A DNA stretch of 64,000 bases from Planctomycetota bacterium (lineage in GTDB: Bacteria > Planctomycetota > UBA11346). The stretch is taken from positions 110,145-174,144 of the forward strand of contig JADGDD010000010.1 in assembly GCA_016745075.1 (NCBI GenBank), given 5' to 3'. The notes beneath the pieces were generated by a model, which searched no databases, was not told the origin of the DNA, and was given only the letters and a program-made list of their open reading frames with translations. Below are positions 54,416 through 63,850 of the stretch, one piece after another (position 1 is the stretch's first letter; every line of letters begins with the position of its first letter). The translations under genes and the position numbers were made by a program.

Positions 54416-54430
54416 AAATAAGTGGAAAAA

Positions 54431-56359
54431 TTATTTTGCTTCGTCTACAACTTCAAAGTCAGCATCTTTTACGCCGTCATCAGCGCTGTCGCAACTCTCG
54501 TCTCCACAGCCACCGGCTCCGTCACAAGCACCTTCTGCGCCAGGGGCACCTTCTTGTGCTTGTGAGTAAACGCGTTGACCAAATCCTTGAGCTTTTGTTT
54601 CCAAATCTTTTTGTTTTTCTTGCAAAGAAGCGGTTGTGGCATCAGGGTTCTTAGCTTCTTCTTCAAGAACATCGCAAGCAGCAGAAATGTCAGCTTCTTC
54701 AGAGCCTTCAAGCTTGTCTTTATGTTCCTCAAGCATGCTGCGGGTTTGATGCGCAAATTGTTCCGCAGTATTTTTTGCGTTTACAAGTTCAGCTTTTTGT
54801 TTGTCTGCGTCTGCGTTAGCTGCTGCTTCATCAACCATACGTTGAACATCATCGTCAGACAAACCAGAAGAACACTCAACTTTAATTTTTTGTTCTTTAC
54901 CAGTACCTTTGTCTTTAGCAGTTACTTCTAAGATACCGTTAGCATCTAAGCTAAAGGTCACTTCAATTTGTGGAACGCCACGTGGTGCTGGTGGAATATC
55001 TTCAAGGTTAAAGCTTTCCAACATACGGTTATCAGTAGCCATTTTACGCTCACCTTGATAGATGACAATCGTAACTGCTGGTTGGTTGTCCGCGGCCGTT
55101 GAGAAGACTTGGCTTTTTGACGTTGGGATAGTGGTATTGCGTTCGATAAGTGGTGTAAGTACACCGCCTAGGGTTTCAATACCAAGAGTGAGTGGAGTTA
55201 CGTCGAGTAAGAGAACGTCTTTTACTTCACCAGTAAGAACGCCACCTTGAATGGCTGCGCCAGCAGCAACAACTTCGTCTGGGTTAACAGTCTGTTTTGG
55301 GTCTTTGCCGAAGATGTCTTTACAAACACTTTGTGCTTGTGGCATACGAGTAGAGCCACCAACTAATACGATTTCATTAATTTCGCTTGGGTTTAGGCCA
55401 GCATCTTTCAGCGCATTCAAACATGGTTGACGTGTGCGCTCAATAAGAGCTTTTGTGATTTGCTCGAAAGTAGCGCGAGTCAAAGTCAGGTTCAAATGTT
55501 TTGGCGCACCATCAACCATAGTGATAAATGGCAGGCTGACTTGAGCGGACGCAACTTGAGATAATTCTTTTTTCGCTTTTTCTGCGGCTTCTTTTAAGCG
55601 TTGCAGAGCCATTGGGTCTTGGCGCAAGTCGATGGAATCACTTTTCTTAAATTCATCAGCAATGTGGTTGATGATAGCTTCGTCGAAATCGTCTCCGCCA
55701 AGATGGCTATCGCCGTTGGTGGCAAGAACTTCAACAACGCCATCACCTACTTCAAGGATAGAAACGTCAAAGGTACCACCGCCAAGGTCATAAACGGCAA
55801 TCTTTTCATTTTCTTTTTTATCAAGACCATAGGCCAATGCGGCAGCAGTTGGCTCATTAATAATACGTTTTACATCGAGTCCAGCAATGCGACCAGCATC
55901 TTTCGTCGCTTGGCGCTGTGAGTCATTAAAGTACGCAGGCACTGTGATAACTGCTTCTGTAACATCTTCGCCTAGGTAAGACTCTGCTGCTGCTTTAAGG
56001 TTTTGTAAGACAATTGCAGAAATTTCTGGTGGTGTGTATTGTTTGTCATCAATTTCAACTTTGACGAGTTCTTGGTCGCCACCAACGACTTTATACGGAA
56101 TGATTTTTTCTTCAGCGCTACATTCGTTATGACGACGACCCATGAAGCGTTTAATAGAATAAATAGTTTTTTCAGGGTTGGTAACGGCTTGGTTACGAGC
56201 CATTTGACCAACAAGGCGTTCGCCACCGTCGGTGAAAGCAACAACAGATGGTGTTGTGCGTAGACCTTCTTTGTTAGTGATAATAGTAGCCTCGCCGCCT
56301 TCCATAACTGCAACGCAGCTATTGGTGGTGCCAAGGTCGATTCCGATGATTTTACCCAT
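54431..56359 (-). CDS. dnaK: Chaperone DnaK (Hsp70)
   Basis: The 642-residue ATP-dependent chaperone. It has [74 protein letters not shown] and [19 protein letters not shown], with the expected linker and substrate-binding domain. The C-terminal tail keeps the usual acidic end ([10 protein letters not shown]), but before it carries a glycine-aspartate stretch with three cysteines ([15 protein letters not shown]), which is unusual. Its start overlaps the end of a receiver-domain gene by eight bases. grpE and dnaJ are not nearby. Confidence 0.97.
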   Translation of the reverse strand: MGKIIGIDLGTTNSCVAVMEGGEATIITNKEGLRTTPSVVAFTDGGERLVGQMARNQAVTNPEKTIYSIKRFMGRRHNECSAEEKIIPYKVVGGDQELVKVEIDDKQYTPPEISAIVLQNLKAAAESYLGEDVTEAVITVPAYFNDSQRQATKDAGRIAGLDVKRIINEPTAAALAYGLDKKENEKIAVYDLGGGTFDVSILEVGDGVVEVLATNGDSHLGGDDFDEAIINHIADEFKKSDSIDLRQDPMALQRLKEAAEKAKKELSQVASAQVSLPFITMVDGAPKHLNLTLTRATFEQITKALIERTRQPCLNALKDAGLNPSEINEIVLVGGSTRMPQAQSVCKDIFGKDPKQTVNPDEVVAAGAAIQGGVLTGEVKDVLLLDVTPLTLGIETLGGVLTPLIERNTTIPTSKSQVFSTAADNQPAVTIVIYQGERKMATDNRMLESFNLEDIPPAPRGVPQIEVTFSLDANGILEVTAKDKGTGKEQKIKVECSSGLSDDDVQRMVDEAAANADADKQKAELVNAKNTAEQFAHQTRSMLEEHKDKLEGSEEADISAACDVLEEEAKNPDATTASLQEKQKDLETKAQGFGQRVYSQAQEGAPGAEGACDGAGGCGDESCDSADDGVKDADFEVVDEAK

Positions 56360-56813
56360 GGGACTGTCCTTTCTTGTGCTCTTCTGAGCAGCGCTCTATG
56401 TTAGAGCTGTCTGTTTGTTTATGTGATTTGGTAAAGAGATTTTGTAACACACCGTGAATGTGTTCTGGTGCAACTGGTTTCGCGAGCAATGAAACTGCGC
56501 CAGAAGAATGTAGTGCATTCTCTTGGATTTCTCCGGCACGTGCGCTCATTAATATAACCGGAGTGGTCATGTTGTCTAAACGCATACGCCGGATCAGTTC
56601 AAACCCAGTCATATCAGGCATATCTACATCGCTAAAAACAACATCATATGATGTGCTGCGTAGTTGTTCTAAGGCATTCTCGCCACCAGAGGCACTCTCC
56701 GGAGAGCATTGAATGGTGCCAGAGAGGTCACTGAGCATATCGCACAGCGTTTCTCTCATGCAGGCATTGTCATCAACGACTAAAGCAGAATGGGTGGTGG
56801 GATGGAGTGACAT
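56352..56813 (-). CDS. Receiver-only response regulator overlapping dnaK
   Basis: From ATG 56813 this encodes 153 residues, nearly all one CheY-like receiver domain: [14 protein letters not shown] (acidic pocket), the phosphorylation site in [20 protein letters not shown], the switch serine in [10 protein letters not shown], and the conserved lysine in [11 protein letters not shown]. No output domain follows; a short polar tail ([14 protein letters not shown]) ends inside the dnaK start (ATGGGTAA). The ribosome-binding site is weak and longer in-frame starts exist but add sequence with no domain. Its kinase and output are unknown. The overlap suggests its translation is tied to DnaK production. 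Confidence 0.85.
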   Translation of the reverse strand: MSLHPTTHSALVVDDNACMRETLCDMLSDLSGTIQCSPESASGGENALEQLRSTSYDVVFSDVDMPDMTGFELIRRMRLDNMTTPVILMSARAGEIQENALHSSGAVSLLAKPVAPEHIHGVLQNLFTKSHKQTDSSNIERCSEEHKKGQSHG

Positions 56814-57032
56814 AGTACAGAGGTATATGCATTGAGCATGCCAAACCGAATCCATTGTAAATACAGAGCTTAGATATAATAGATAGAGTGAGACTTCTTG
56901 AAGTGTGTCAATCTGACAGATCTTGATATGAGAGGTGTGTGAGTGAGAATGAGAATAATGTGTCAGCGTGGGTTGTTCGTTGATGGGTTTAGGAGAAGCT
57001 ACGAAAATCATAAAAAAGAAAGGTTCATACGT

Positions 57033-60000
57033 ATGTTAGCAGAAGAAATTGGCAGTATAATGGGGGTCTTTATTTGGGGTGGGTTGGCATTCTTGGGTGG
57101 CGTGCGCTGTGCTCTCGTGGCAAAGAATGGTGGTAACAAAGTTTTATATATTGGCGGTAGTCTCTTATTGTTTTCTTATGTTCTCATGGCGATATTGAAC
57201 AAGTCTCAGGTTAAGGATGATGACAGTCATTTATTCGTGCTTTTAGCAGTACCAATCATTCTTGCCGTTGTCGTTGGAATGGTATTAGTCGTTGTTGGGG
57301 CTGTTCTTGGAAGAGGCAGGAAGTATCCAGTGCGTGCTAGAGGTTGGTTAGGGGCAGGGGTGGTGTTAGGTTGGATCGTAATTGGAGGGGTGATATATGG
57401 AATGTATGGACGTTTTCATGAAATTTCAAATGTAAGCGATTCTAAAATTGCAGAAATAGCTGGTAAAAAAGTTTCAGGTAAGGGGTTCCGTTTAAAGCAG
57501 CCACAAAAAAGTTGGATAAGCATTAAGCCCGATTTGGTTAACCCTGATGCAAGTTATGTTTATAGACGCTTACGGCCAGAGGTTTATTGCATGATAATCA
57601 ATGAAAATATTTCGGCGTTGCAGATTGACCTTTCTTTAGCAGAAGGAATTGTGGATAGTAATCTGCAAGCAGCCGGTCAGAAATGCGAGATAATACATCG
57701 AGAAGAAATAGGTTTCCAAGGACATAAAGCAATTGAACGGATTGTAAAAGTAGCTTATGCAGGATCAAATTATTTATATTATCAATTTGTATTGGTGTCA
57801 GAAGAATCGTTGTTTCAGATGCACCTTTGGAAGTTGCATGCTGGTGTAATAGATACTGATAGAAAGGTGTTAGAGAGAAGCGCGCGCGAGTTTACAGAGG
57901 GTCTAGTCTTCACAGGGAATCCAGCAAATAATAAAATAGTTCAAGATATACCGACGAAGGTGAAAGAAATCGGTGTGGAAATACAGGGAGAATTGAATGA
58001 ATGGATAGATTTTCCGAATGCGACGGAAGAAATGCCCGGCGCATCATGGAGCGTGTGTTCATTAAAAATGCAAACAGTAGGAGTTTATGGCGTTCTTCAT
58101 GATGAGAGAGAGGAAGATTGGGGCATAATAGAAGATGCCTTATTGAAGCGATTGAATATGCGCGCAACAACAGATTTTTTGCGTCCAGTTTCTGCTACTA
58201 CAGAAGAAAAAAGGTGGGATTTTATCGATAAGCAGATAGGTGTTGGGCAAGAAGGGTGTATTCGAATTACGCATGTAGCTGGCCAAGGAAGTTATTTAAT
58301 CGCAGGCTGGGTGAACAAAGATCAATTATCTGGTCTTCCGGCAGTTCGTTCTTTATGCGACAGTGTTGTTATTGAAAAACCTGACGGCAGTGATATTTCT
58401 GAGATAGGTCTATGGAACCAAGCGCTTATGTTAAATGATATAGGTCTTATTTATTACGAGAAGGGAAGAATGAAAGAGTCCGAGATTTTCTTCAGAAAAG
58501 CTCATGGGCTTTATCCTAGTGATAAAACAATTTGCTCGAACGTCTGCGATGCACTTGAGGCCTTAGGTCAATGGCGGGAATCTCTTGTTTTCTTAGAGGG
58601 GGGACGAGAGCATTTTGACATTGATGACGCGTGGACGGGGCGAATGGCTGTTGCAGCGGATATGGCACAAGAGGTTGAAAAAGCTCGGTTGTTGTACGAA
58701 AAAACATTCGAAAAAGGTTATCATGATGATACTATCTATTATTCATATATGTCTTTTTTGTATACACATTCAATGACGGATGGAATTCTTGAGAAAATAA
58801 AGGGTTATAATGACAGTGCCTCAACAAGAGATTCAATGAGAACATATATTCAAGTCTGCCAAGCAGAGGGCGCATATGATACTGCTTTTGATCTCATAGA
58901 TGAATGGATGAAGAAGCATCCTGCAGATGAAGAAATAGACCGTATGGAAATGGACGTATGCATAAATGCAGGGCTGTATGATAAAGGGTTGATTAAAGCA
59001 GATAAATTATCAAAAAGCGGTGCTACTGGTGTCGATTTCCAGATAATGCAGGGCAAATTGCTATATGGAGCTGAGCGATATGATGAATCAAGAGGCGTAT
59101 TTGAAGATGTTTTGCGTGTGTATTCCCAAAATGAAAGTGCACTGGAATATGTTGCAGCATTAAATGCTGTTCAAGAAAAGGGGTCGCGGCTAGGGCTTAT
59201 TACAGGAGTTTTGCCCGTAGCATTAATGCCGTCAATTTCATTGAACATGAAAGAGGCAGAACGGGTAGAAATAAAAGAAGTTGGTAGGCAAGAGCTTTAT
59301 GATGTCGTAGCGGTTGAGTGGAAAAATAGAGAGAAGGTGCAAAAGACAATTTATCGAAAAAGTGTATTTAATGACCAACGGTCGATAAATGAATATACTG
59401 TCTATGAATATTCATTTGATGAGTCTCAATACGAGCTATGTCCTCATTCTTTTATTGTTAGGAATAAGGCAGGTGAAATTGTAAATAAAAATGCCATAGA
59501 TAGCGCCTATGTTGTGGCAGAGCGAGAACAATCTATATTGAGAATACCCGTTAATGGCTTAGAGATCGGAGGGAGTTTAGAAGTTATTATAACAGAACAG
59601 ACAGTAGGCGTGGAGGAGGAGCCGCCGTTTGAGCGGGTATACATGTTTAACTTTTTAGAGGTCGGTTACATGGCCCTGTCAATTAGAGGACTTGCAGAGA
59701 AAAATGTGGCAAACTACGGAGAAATGACATACAGACAAGAAGGGTTGGTGCATATTTGGGAAAGAAGAAAAATACCGGCTTTGTACTATGAGGCTAGGCA
59801 GCCAACGGGAGCATCAGTTTATCCGTTTATAGCGTTGGGAAGTGGTCAAAGTACGTGGTCGAAAATAGGAAGTGAATATTTAGATTCAATTAGTCACCGC
59901 TTAAAAATTGATCCTACGGTTCCATCTTTATGGGAAGAATGGGGTATAAAAGATCAGGCAAAAGAAGAAGATGTTGTCGGAGATGTAGCAGAGCAGGTGC

Positions 60001-61031
60001 AGCAATATTTATCATATCAAAACATTGCCTTTGGCAAGCAGAGGCGAGTGCCAATGCCGTGCGGCCAAATAATTAGAAATAGAACGGGAGACTGCAAGGC
60101 TCACTCCCTGTTGCTTTGGCAACTCTTGACGTCAAAAGAAATCGAAGCGTATCTTGTTCTGGTAAATTCATCAGAGCAAATTGTTGAAACATTGCCAAAT
60201 CTTGATCAGTTTGATCATATGATAGTGGCAACGGGTAATGATAAAGAAGGTTTTGTTTTTTGGGATACAACAAACAAGTATAGTGCCATGGGTTTCAATA
60301 ATCATTCATATTTATATGAAAACAGTGCATTGTTATTAAACGGAAATAAATCACGTCTCATACAAAAATCAACGAAAACAGGGGGGCATAAATTAACAGT
60401 GAATTCTGTTGTAAAGATAACGGAAACAGGTGATGTCGTATACGAGGATGCGCTTTGTTTTGATGGAGTCTTTGCCGAATCATGGAGAAGGGCTTTGGTT
60501 GGGGTTGATAGGGAAGCATCGAATAGAGTTGTAGAGCAGGTTTATCAATCAAAATTATCGGGCTTTAGGCTGAGCGAGGCAAATTTTGATTCATTAGTTC
60601 CTGCCAGAGGTGCATTAATAGGAGACGTGAAGGGCTTAATGAAAAGGGCTTTTAGAAAATTCAGAAATGAATGGATTGGTACAGTGGCATTGCCTATTCC
60701 AGAAGGTGTTGTGGCAATAGAACAAGCAGGTCCAAGAAAGTATGCCATTCATCATAAACAAACCGAAGAGGTTATTATGCATTATAGGATACAAATTCCA
60801 GAAGGCTTTAAGATGAGTTCGGTTGATGCGGTAGAGGACATAGACATACAGTCGGCGTATTTCACAGCAGAGATAAGCCAGAAGCGAACGTCAAAGGAAA
60901 TTAAATTAGAGGGCCGTGTTGTTATACACGAAGGGATCTTTAGTGCTGCAGAGTGGGGTGCTTATGCTGAGGAAATGGATAGCATAGTGGAAGCTCTCAG
61001 GCCAACAGTTGCCTTGGTAAGAAGCGAGTAA
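57033..61031 (+). CDS. Large membrane protein with TPR region, DUF3857-like and transglutaminase-like domains
   Basis: About 1332 residues from ATG 57033 (AAAGG upstream). Four membrane helices lie in the first 130 residues. A beta-rich domain follows (about 130-440). Helical TPR-like repeats span about 460-740 (NDIGLIYYEKGRMKESEIFF). A DUF3857-like region follows (about 770-960). A transglutaminase-like domain has a plausible triad: C1021 in RTGDCKAHSLLL, H1062 in QFDHMIVATG and D1078 in VFWDTTNK. The C-terminus is beta-rich. The DUF3857-transglutaminase pair occurs in many PVC and Bacteroidota surface proteins of unknown role. It may crosslink or cleave peptides outside the membrane; this is inference. 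It diverges from the receiver gene. Confidence 0.78.
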   Translation: MLAEEIGSIMGVFIWGGLAFLGGVRCALVAKNGGNKVLYIGGSLLLFSYVLMAILNKSQVKDDDSHLFVLLAVPIILAVVVGMVLVVVGAVLGRGRKYPVRARGWLGAGVVLGWIVIGGVIYGMYGRFHEISNVSDSKIAEIAGKKVSGKGFRLKQPQKSWISIKPDLVNPDASYVYRRLRPEVYCMIINENISALQIDLSLAEGIVDSNLQAAGQKCEIIHREEIGFQGHKAIERIVKVAYAGSNYLYYQFVLVSEESLFQMHLWKLHAGVIDTDRKVLERSAREFTEGLVFTGNPANNKIVQDIPTKVKEIGVEIQGELNEWIDFPNATEEMPGASWSVCSLKMQTVGVYGVLHDEREEDWGIIEDALLKRLNMRATTDFLRPVSATTEEKRWDFIDKQIGVGQEGCIRITHVAGQGSYLIAGWVNKDQLSGLPAVRSLCDSVVIEKPDGSDISEIGLWNQALMLNDIGLIYYEKGRMKESEIFFRKAHGLYPSDKTICSNVCDALEALGQWRESLVFLEGGREHFDIDDAWTGRMAVAADMAQEVEKARLLYEKTFEKGYHDDTIYYSYMSFLYTHSMTDGILEKIKGYNDSASTRDSMRTYIQVCQAEGAYDTAFDLIDEWMKKHPADEEIDRMEMDVCINAGLYDKGLIKADKLSKSGATGVDFQIMQGKLLYGAERYDESRGVFEDVLRVYSQNESALEYVAALNAVQEKGSRLGLITGVLPVALMPSISLNMKEAERVEIKEVGRQELYDVVAVEWKNREKVQKTIYRKSVFNDQRSINEYTVYEYSFDESQYELCPHSFIVRNKAGEIVNKNAIDSAYVVAEREQSILRIPVNGLEIGGSLEVIITEQTVGVEEEPPFERVYMFNFLEVGYMALSIRGLAEKNVANYGEMTYRQEGLVHIWERRKIPALYYEARQPTGASVYPFIALGSGQSTWSKIGSEYLDSISHRLKIDPTVPSLWEEWGIKDQAKEEDVVGDVAEQVQQYLSYQNIAFGKQRRVPMPCGQIIRNRTGDCKAHSLLLWQLLTSKEIEAYLVLVNSSEQIVETLPNLDQFDHMIVATGNDKEGFVFWDTTNKYSAMGFNNHSYLYENSALLLNGNKSRLIQKSTKTGGHKLTVNSVVKITETGDVVYEDALCFDGVFAESWRRALVGVDREASNRVVEQVYQSKLSGFRLSEANFDSLVPARGALIGDVKGLMKRAFRKFRNEWIGTVALPIPEGVVAIEQAGPRKYAIHHKQTEEVIMHYRIQIPEGFKMSSVDAVEDIDIQSAYFTAEISQKRTSKEIKLEGRVVIHEGIFSAAEWGAYAEEMDSIVEALRPTVALVRSE

Positions 61032-61090
61032 TTTATTCCGCTTGAATGGTGCGATGCTCTTTAAATGATGAGATAGAGAGAGGGGACGGT

Positions 61091-61933
61091 ATGCTAACCA
61101 GCAGCTTCCTGTTTGCGCAGGGTATTACTGAGGATATGGAACGAGCGATTTGGGCCCGTGGTGTCACCAGTTGGGAAATTTTGCGAAAATATCCAGGGGA
61201 AGCAGCGGAGGTCATTGGTGATTCACGAAGCCAGAAGTTATTAGCCGCAGTTGCAGAAGCAGAAACGGCACGTGTAAATGGTGATTATGCGTGGTTCCGT
61301 AAACATTGGCCAGAGAAATCTTTGTGGCGGCTATGGAAGGGGTTTTGTGCTCCCGAGCAAGTTGCCTTGGTTGATATTGAAACTACAGGGCGAACACCCG
61401 GTTATGATAACATAACTGTGATTGGACTTGCTAATGGAGTGCAGGAATATGCTTTTGTTGCGGGTCGACCACAGGCTAATGATCAAGCGATAGAAGAGTA
61501 CCTAGAAGCTATTAAGGCGTACCACCTACTTATTACCTTTAATGGTGTTAGTTTTGATGTTCCCTTTATCGAGAAGCATTTTGCAGCTCAGGGGTATCAT
61601 GTTGAGCAGCCACATTTGGACCTCATTTGGCCAGCACGAAGCATTGGTCTTTCTGGCGGATTAAAAGATATGGAAAAACAGGTTGGCATTGTGCGTGAGG
61701 AAGATATTGCTGACGTGCGTGGTGCGGAGGCAATTACGCTTTGGGGCCAATGGACTCAAAGAAACGATAGAGCAGCCTACGATAGGCTTGTGACCTATTG
61801 TAAAGCAGACTGTACAAATTTACAACCATTTGCAGAGCATATTTATAACCGTAAATGGGAAGAATGTTACGGTAAACACGCGCAAGAAATTGATTTAGAT
61901 GCCACTCATGGCGAACAGATGACTTTATTTTAA
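61091..61933 (+). CDS. DnaQ-fold 3'-5' exonuclease (YprB-like) with a C-terminal clamp-binding-like motif
   Basis: A 280-residue RNase-H-like nuclease. ExoI is VALVDIETTG, ExoII is LLITFNGVSFDVPFIEKHF, and ExoIII is in YDRLVTYCKADCTNL. The region LSGGLKDMEKQVGI resembles the YprB family (predicted exonuclease). An N-terminal helical region (about 1-85) may bind nucleic acid. The protein ends EQMTLF; QMTLF fits the QxxLF beta-clamp consensus. I placed the start at ATG 61091, right after GAGGGGACGGT. It follows the large membrane protein by 59 bases and precedes the peroxiredoxin by 12. Confidence 0.8.
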   Translation: MLTSSFLFAQGITEDMERAIWARGVTSWEILRKYPGEAAEVIGDSRSQKLLAAVAEAETARVNGDYAWFRKHWPEKSLWRLWKGFCAPEQVALVDIETTGRTPGYDNITVIGLANGVQEYAFVAGRPQANDQAIEEYLEAIKAYHLLITFNGVSFDVPFIEKHFAAQGYHVEQPHLDLIWPARSIGLSGGLKDMEKQVGIVREEDIADVRGAEAITLWGQWTQRNDRAAYDRLVTYCKADCTNLQPFAEHIYNRKWEECYGKHAQEIDLDATHGEQMTLF

Positions 61934-61945
61934 AGGATTAGTATC

Positions 61946-62395
61946 ATGGCAAAATTCCCTGCATTTAATTTACCAGGTAGCGATGGCAGCAGTCATGCGC
62001 GTAAAGATATAGACGGGCCGTATATTGTTTATTTTTATCCAAAAGATATGACACCAGGTTGCACAACCGAATCATGTGAATTCCGAGATAATATTAAGCG
62101 TTTAGAAAAACTGGGTATTCATATTTATGGTATTAGTGCCGATTCTATCGCTCGTCATGAAAAGTTTATTGCCAAGCATGACCTAAATTTTGTTTTATTA
62201 TCAGATGAAGAACACGTGTTAATGGAAAAGATCGGCGTGTGGGCAGAAAAGAAAATGTACGGTAAAACCTTTATGGGTATTGTGCGTTCTACATTCTTAG
62301 TTGCTCAGGATCATACTATTTTACGCGAATGGCGTAAAGTAAGAGTAAAAGGGCATGTGGACGAAGTGTTAGCTGCAGCAGAAGAGTTGCTGTAG
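61946..62395 (+). CDS. bcp: Thioredoxin-dependent peroxiredoxin (Bcp/PrxQ)
   Basis: A 149-residue thiol peroxidase that reduces hydrogen peroxide and organic hydroperoxides in the cytosol. The peroxidatic cysteine C39 and resolving cysteine C44, spaced as in PrxQ, are in YPKDMTPGCTTESCEFRD. The downstream ISADSIARHEKFIAKHDLNF and LLSDEEHVLMEKIGVW segments are standard for Bcp. AAAGGATT precedes the ATG, 12 bases after the exonuclease stop, suggesting one transcript. Confidence 0.95.
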   Translation: MAKFPAFNLPGSDGSSHARKDIDGPYIVYFYPKDMTPGCTTESCEFRDNIKRLEKLGIHIYGISADSIARHEKFIAKHDLNFVLLSDEEHVLMEKIGVWAEKKMYGKTFMGIVRSTFLVAQDHTILREWRKVRVKGHVDEVLAAAEELL

Positions 62396-62435
62396 GGTGA
62401 TAGCCCGTCGATTATGTGACGGATCGTCAATATTT

Positions 62436-62465
62436 GCCTCTGTAGCTTAGTAGAAGAGCAGAGGC
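62436..62465. repeat. Hairpin resembling a tRNA 5' half
   Basis: GCCTCTG and CAGAGGC form a perfect 7-bp inverted repeat around TAGCTTAGTAGAAGAG. The first 25 bases read like a tRNA acceptor strand and D-arm (TAGCTTAGT...AGAGC), but no anticodon arm, T-arm or CCA-side strand follows. It is either a tRNA remnant or a chance hairpin in the gap between bcp and the convergent pseudopilin gene. Confidence 0.35.
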
Positions 62466-62474
62466 TCCTAGGTT

Positions 62475-63134
62475 TTATCTCCAGAGTGGATCCCATTGAA
62501 AAGATTTGCTCCAGTCAATCTTGCCAGAGTCATCTTCGGGTGGAGTGTCGGTCACGTTTAGTGTGTGCCCATCCAGAAATAAAACATTTACACCCCCTGG
62601 ATGTCTGCTGTCATCAACAGCGGTTTTTGCAGCGTGTCCCCATTGACCCATTCCAGTTTCACCGGCAACGCAGTCAGTCATAAGCATCGTTCGTGATTCG
62701 AAGCGACTTTGACCCTGTCGGTAACGCCATGTTTTGTCTTTTTTCTTATCGATATACCCGTTCATTTTAAAGCTCTTGGGCGATGAGTTATCAAATACGT
62801 CGGGGGTATGCGCTTCAAAACCTGCGCATTGAAAGATAGAGTTCCGTGCATGGAGAGTTACACCATCTGCGTACTCTGGTAATCTGTAGAACCAAGCATC
62901 ACTTTGAGTGGGGTTGCGCTCCCCTTTATTCCCTTCTGCGGGATATTTTCGGTGATGCTCATTTGCGTAGGCCTCAAAGCACATCCCAACTTGCCGTAAA
63001 TTATTCATACAGGCTGTGCGTGTCGCGCTGTTACGGGCACTAGAAATAATAGGTAAAAGAAGGGAAGCGAGAACGCCAAGAATTGCAAGAACAACAAGGA
63101 GTTCAGCGAGCGTTACTCCTTGTCGTGCAGGCAT
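62475..63134 (-). CDS. Type II secretion-like pseudopilin with H-X9-DG motif
   Basis: A 219-residue protein with a type IV prepilin leader. After a short MPARQG leader comes VTLAELLVVLAILGVLASLLLPI, with the conserved glutamate at mature position 5 and a 20-residue hydrophobic helix. The globular part ends with RHPGGVNVLFLDGHTLNV, the H-X9-DG signature of pseudopilins that are abundant in Lentisphaerota, Planctomycetota and relatives, where many paralogues exist. It would be cleaved by a prepilin peptidase and inserted in the inner membrane or a secretion pseudopilus. It overlaps the upstream gene by 22 bases. Confidence 0.92.
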   Translation of the reverse strand: MPARQGVTLAELLVVLAILGVLASLLLPIISSARNSATRTACMNNLRQVGMCFEAYANEHHRKYPAEGNKGERNPTQSDAWFYRLPEYADGVTLHARNSIFQCAGFEAHTPDVFDNSSPKSFKMNGYIDKKKDKTWRYRQGQSRFESRTMLMTDCVAGETGMGQWGHAAKTAVDDSRHPGGVNVLFLDGHTLNVTDTPPEDDSGKIDWSKSFQWDPLWR

Positions 63135-63850
63135 GGTGGCTTTCGTGAGTGCTCAGTCGGTTCGTCAGAACTAGAAATGTCTCGGTATTCTTTAACAAGG
63201 GTAATAACAGAAGACATAGCACCTTGTGTTTCATCGCTTAAAATCATGTTGTCAGACGATGGAGATCCCATCAATGTGTTTTCCGCTTCTTGTGCTACGG
63301 TGCAGATAGGGCGGTATATTCGACGTGATAAATACAGGGCTAACAACATTCCGATAAAAAGAATGCCGCCAGCAAAAAGAAAAGGGGGCGCTGTTGATTC
63401 GGTAAAGTAGAAGTACTCGCCGTAAAGAATCTGGTTAGTATTGGTATGTGGAAGGGGTGTTGCGGCAGCAAACATATTGTGGGAAACCTTCCACGCGTTG
63501 CTTGAATTAAGAAAAGATGAAATGAGGAGTGGCTCAGGGTTGTCTTCATCGAGATGGTGTTCGGTGCCAACATGCTTTACAACAGCAAGTCGATGATCAG
63601 TCTGTAGTTCTACAACAGCAAGGGATGCCCAGTGTGTATTATCAGTCATATAAGCATTGAGTGGTTGCTCGTTTTCTGGATGGATTGCGTGAGCAATGCT
63701 TGAGAGATGTTGTGAGAGCGCGTCTTCAATGGTTTTGTCGAGGGAATTATTCACAGATTGTGTATAATAGAAAACGAGAATTGCGGCGATGATGCTGGGA
63801 AGCAGCGGTGCTAGGAAGCAATTCAATTTGAGGCCTTTGAGTGCATGCAT
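63113..63850 (-). CDS. Two-helix membrane protein with periplasmic sensor-like domain
   Basis: A 245-residue protein with a first transmembrane helix (about 10-28), a periplasmic region of about 120 residues, a second helix (about 152-173), then LSRRIYRPICTVAQEAENTL. This last segment resembles the start of a HAMP linker, and a polar tail follows with no kinase, cyclase or methyl-accepting domain. It looks like a sensor without its output module, or an accessory subunit. It overlaps the pseudopilin gene by 22 bases and so is probably co-expressed with it. The family is not recognised. Confidence 0.6.
   Translation of the reverse strand: MHALKGLKLNCFLAPLLPSIIAAILVFYYTQSVNNSLDKTIEDALSQHLSSIAHAIHPENEQPLNAYMTDNTHWASLAVVELQTDHRLAVVKHVGTEHHLDEDNPEPLLISSFLNSSNAWKVSHNMFAAATPLPHTNTNQILYGEYFYFTESTAPPFLFAGGILFIGMLLALYLSRRIYRPICTVAQEAENTLMGSPSSDNMILSDETQGAMSSVITLVKEYRDISSSDEPTEHSRKPPCLHDKE

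Noticed and set aside
62436..62510. Intact tRNA gene
   Set aside because: There is no anticodon stem, T-arm or 3' acceptor strand after the tRNA-like first 25 bases.
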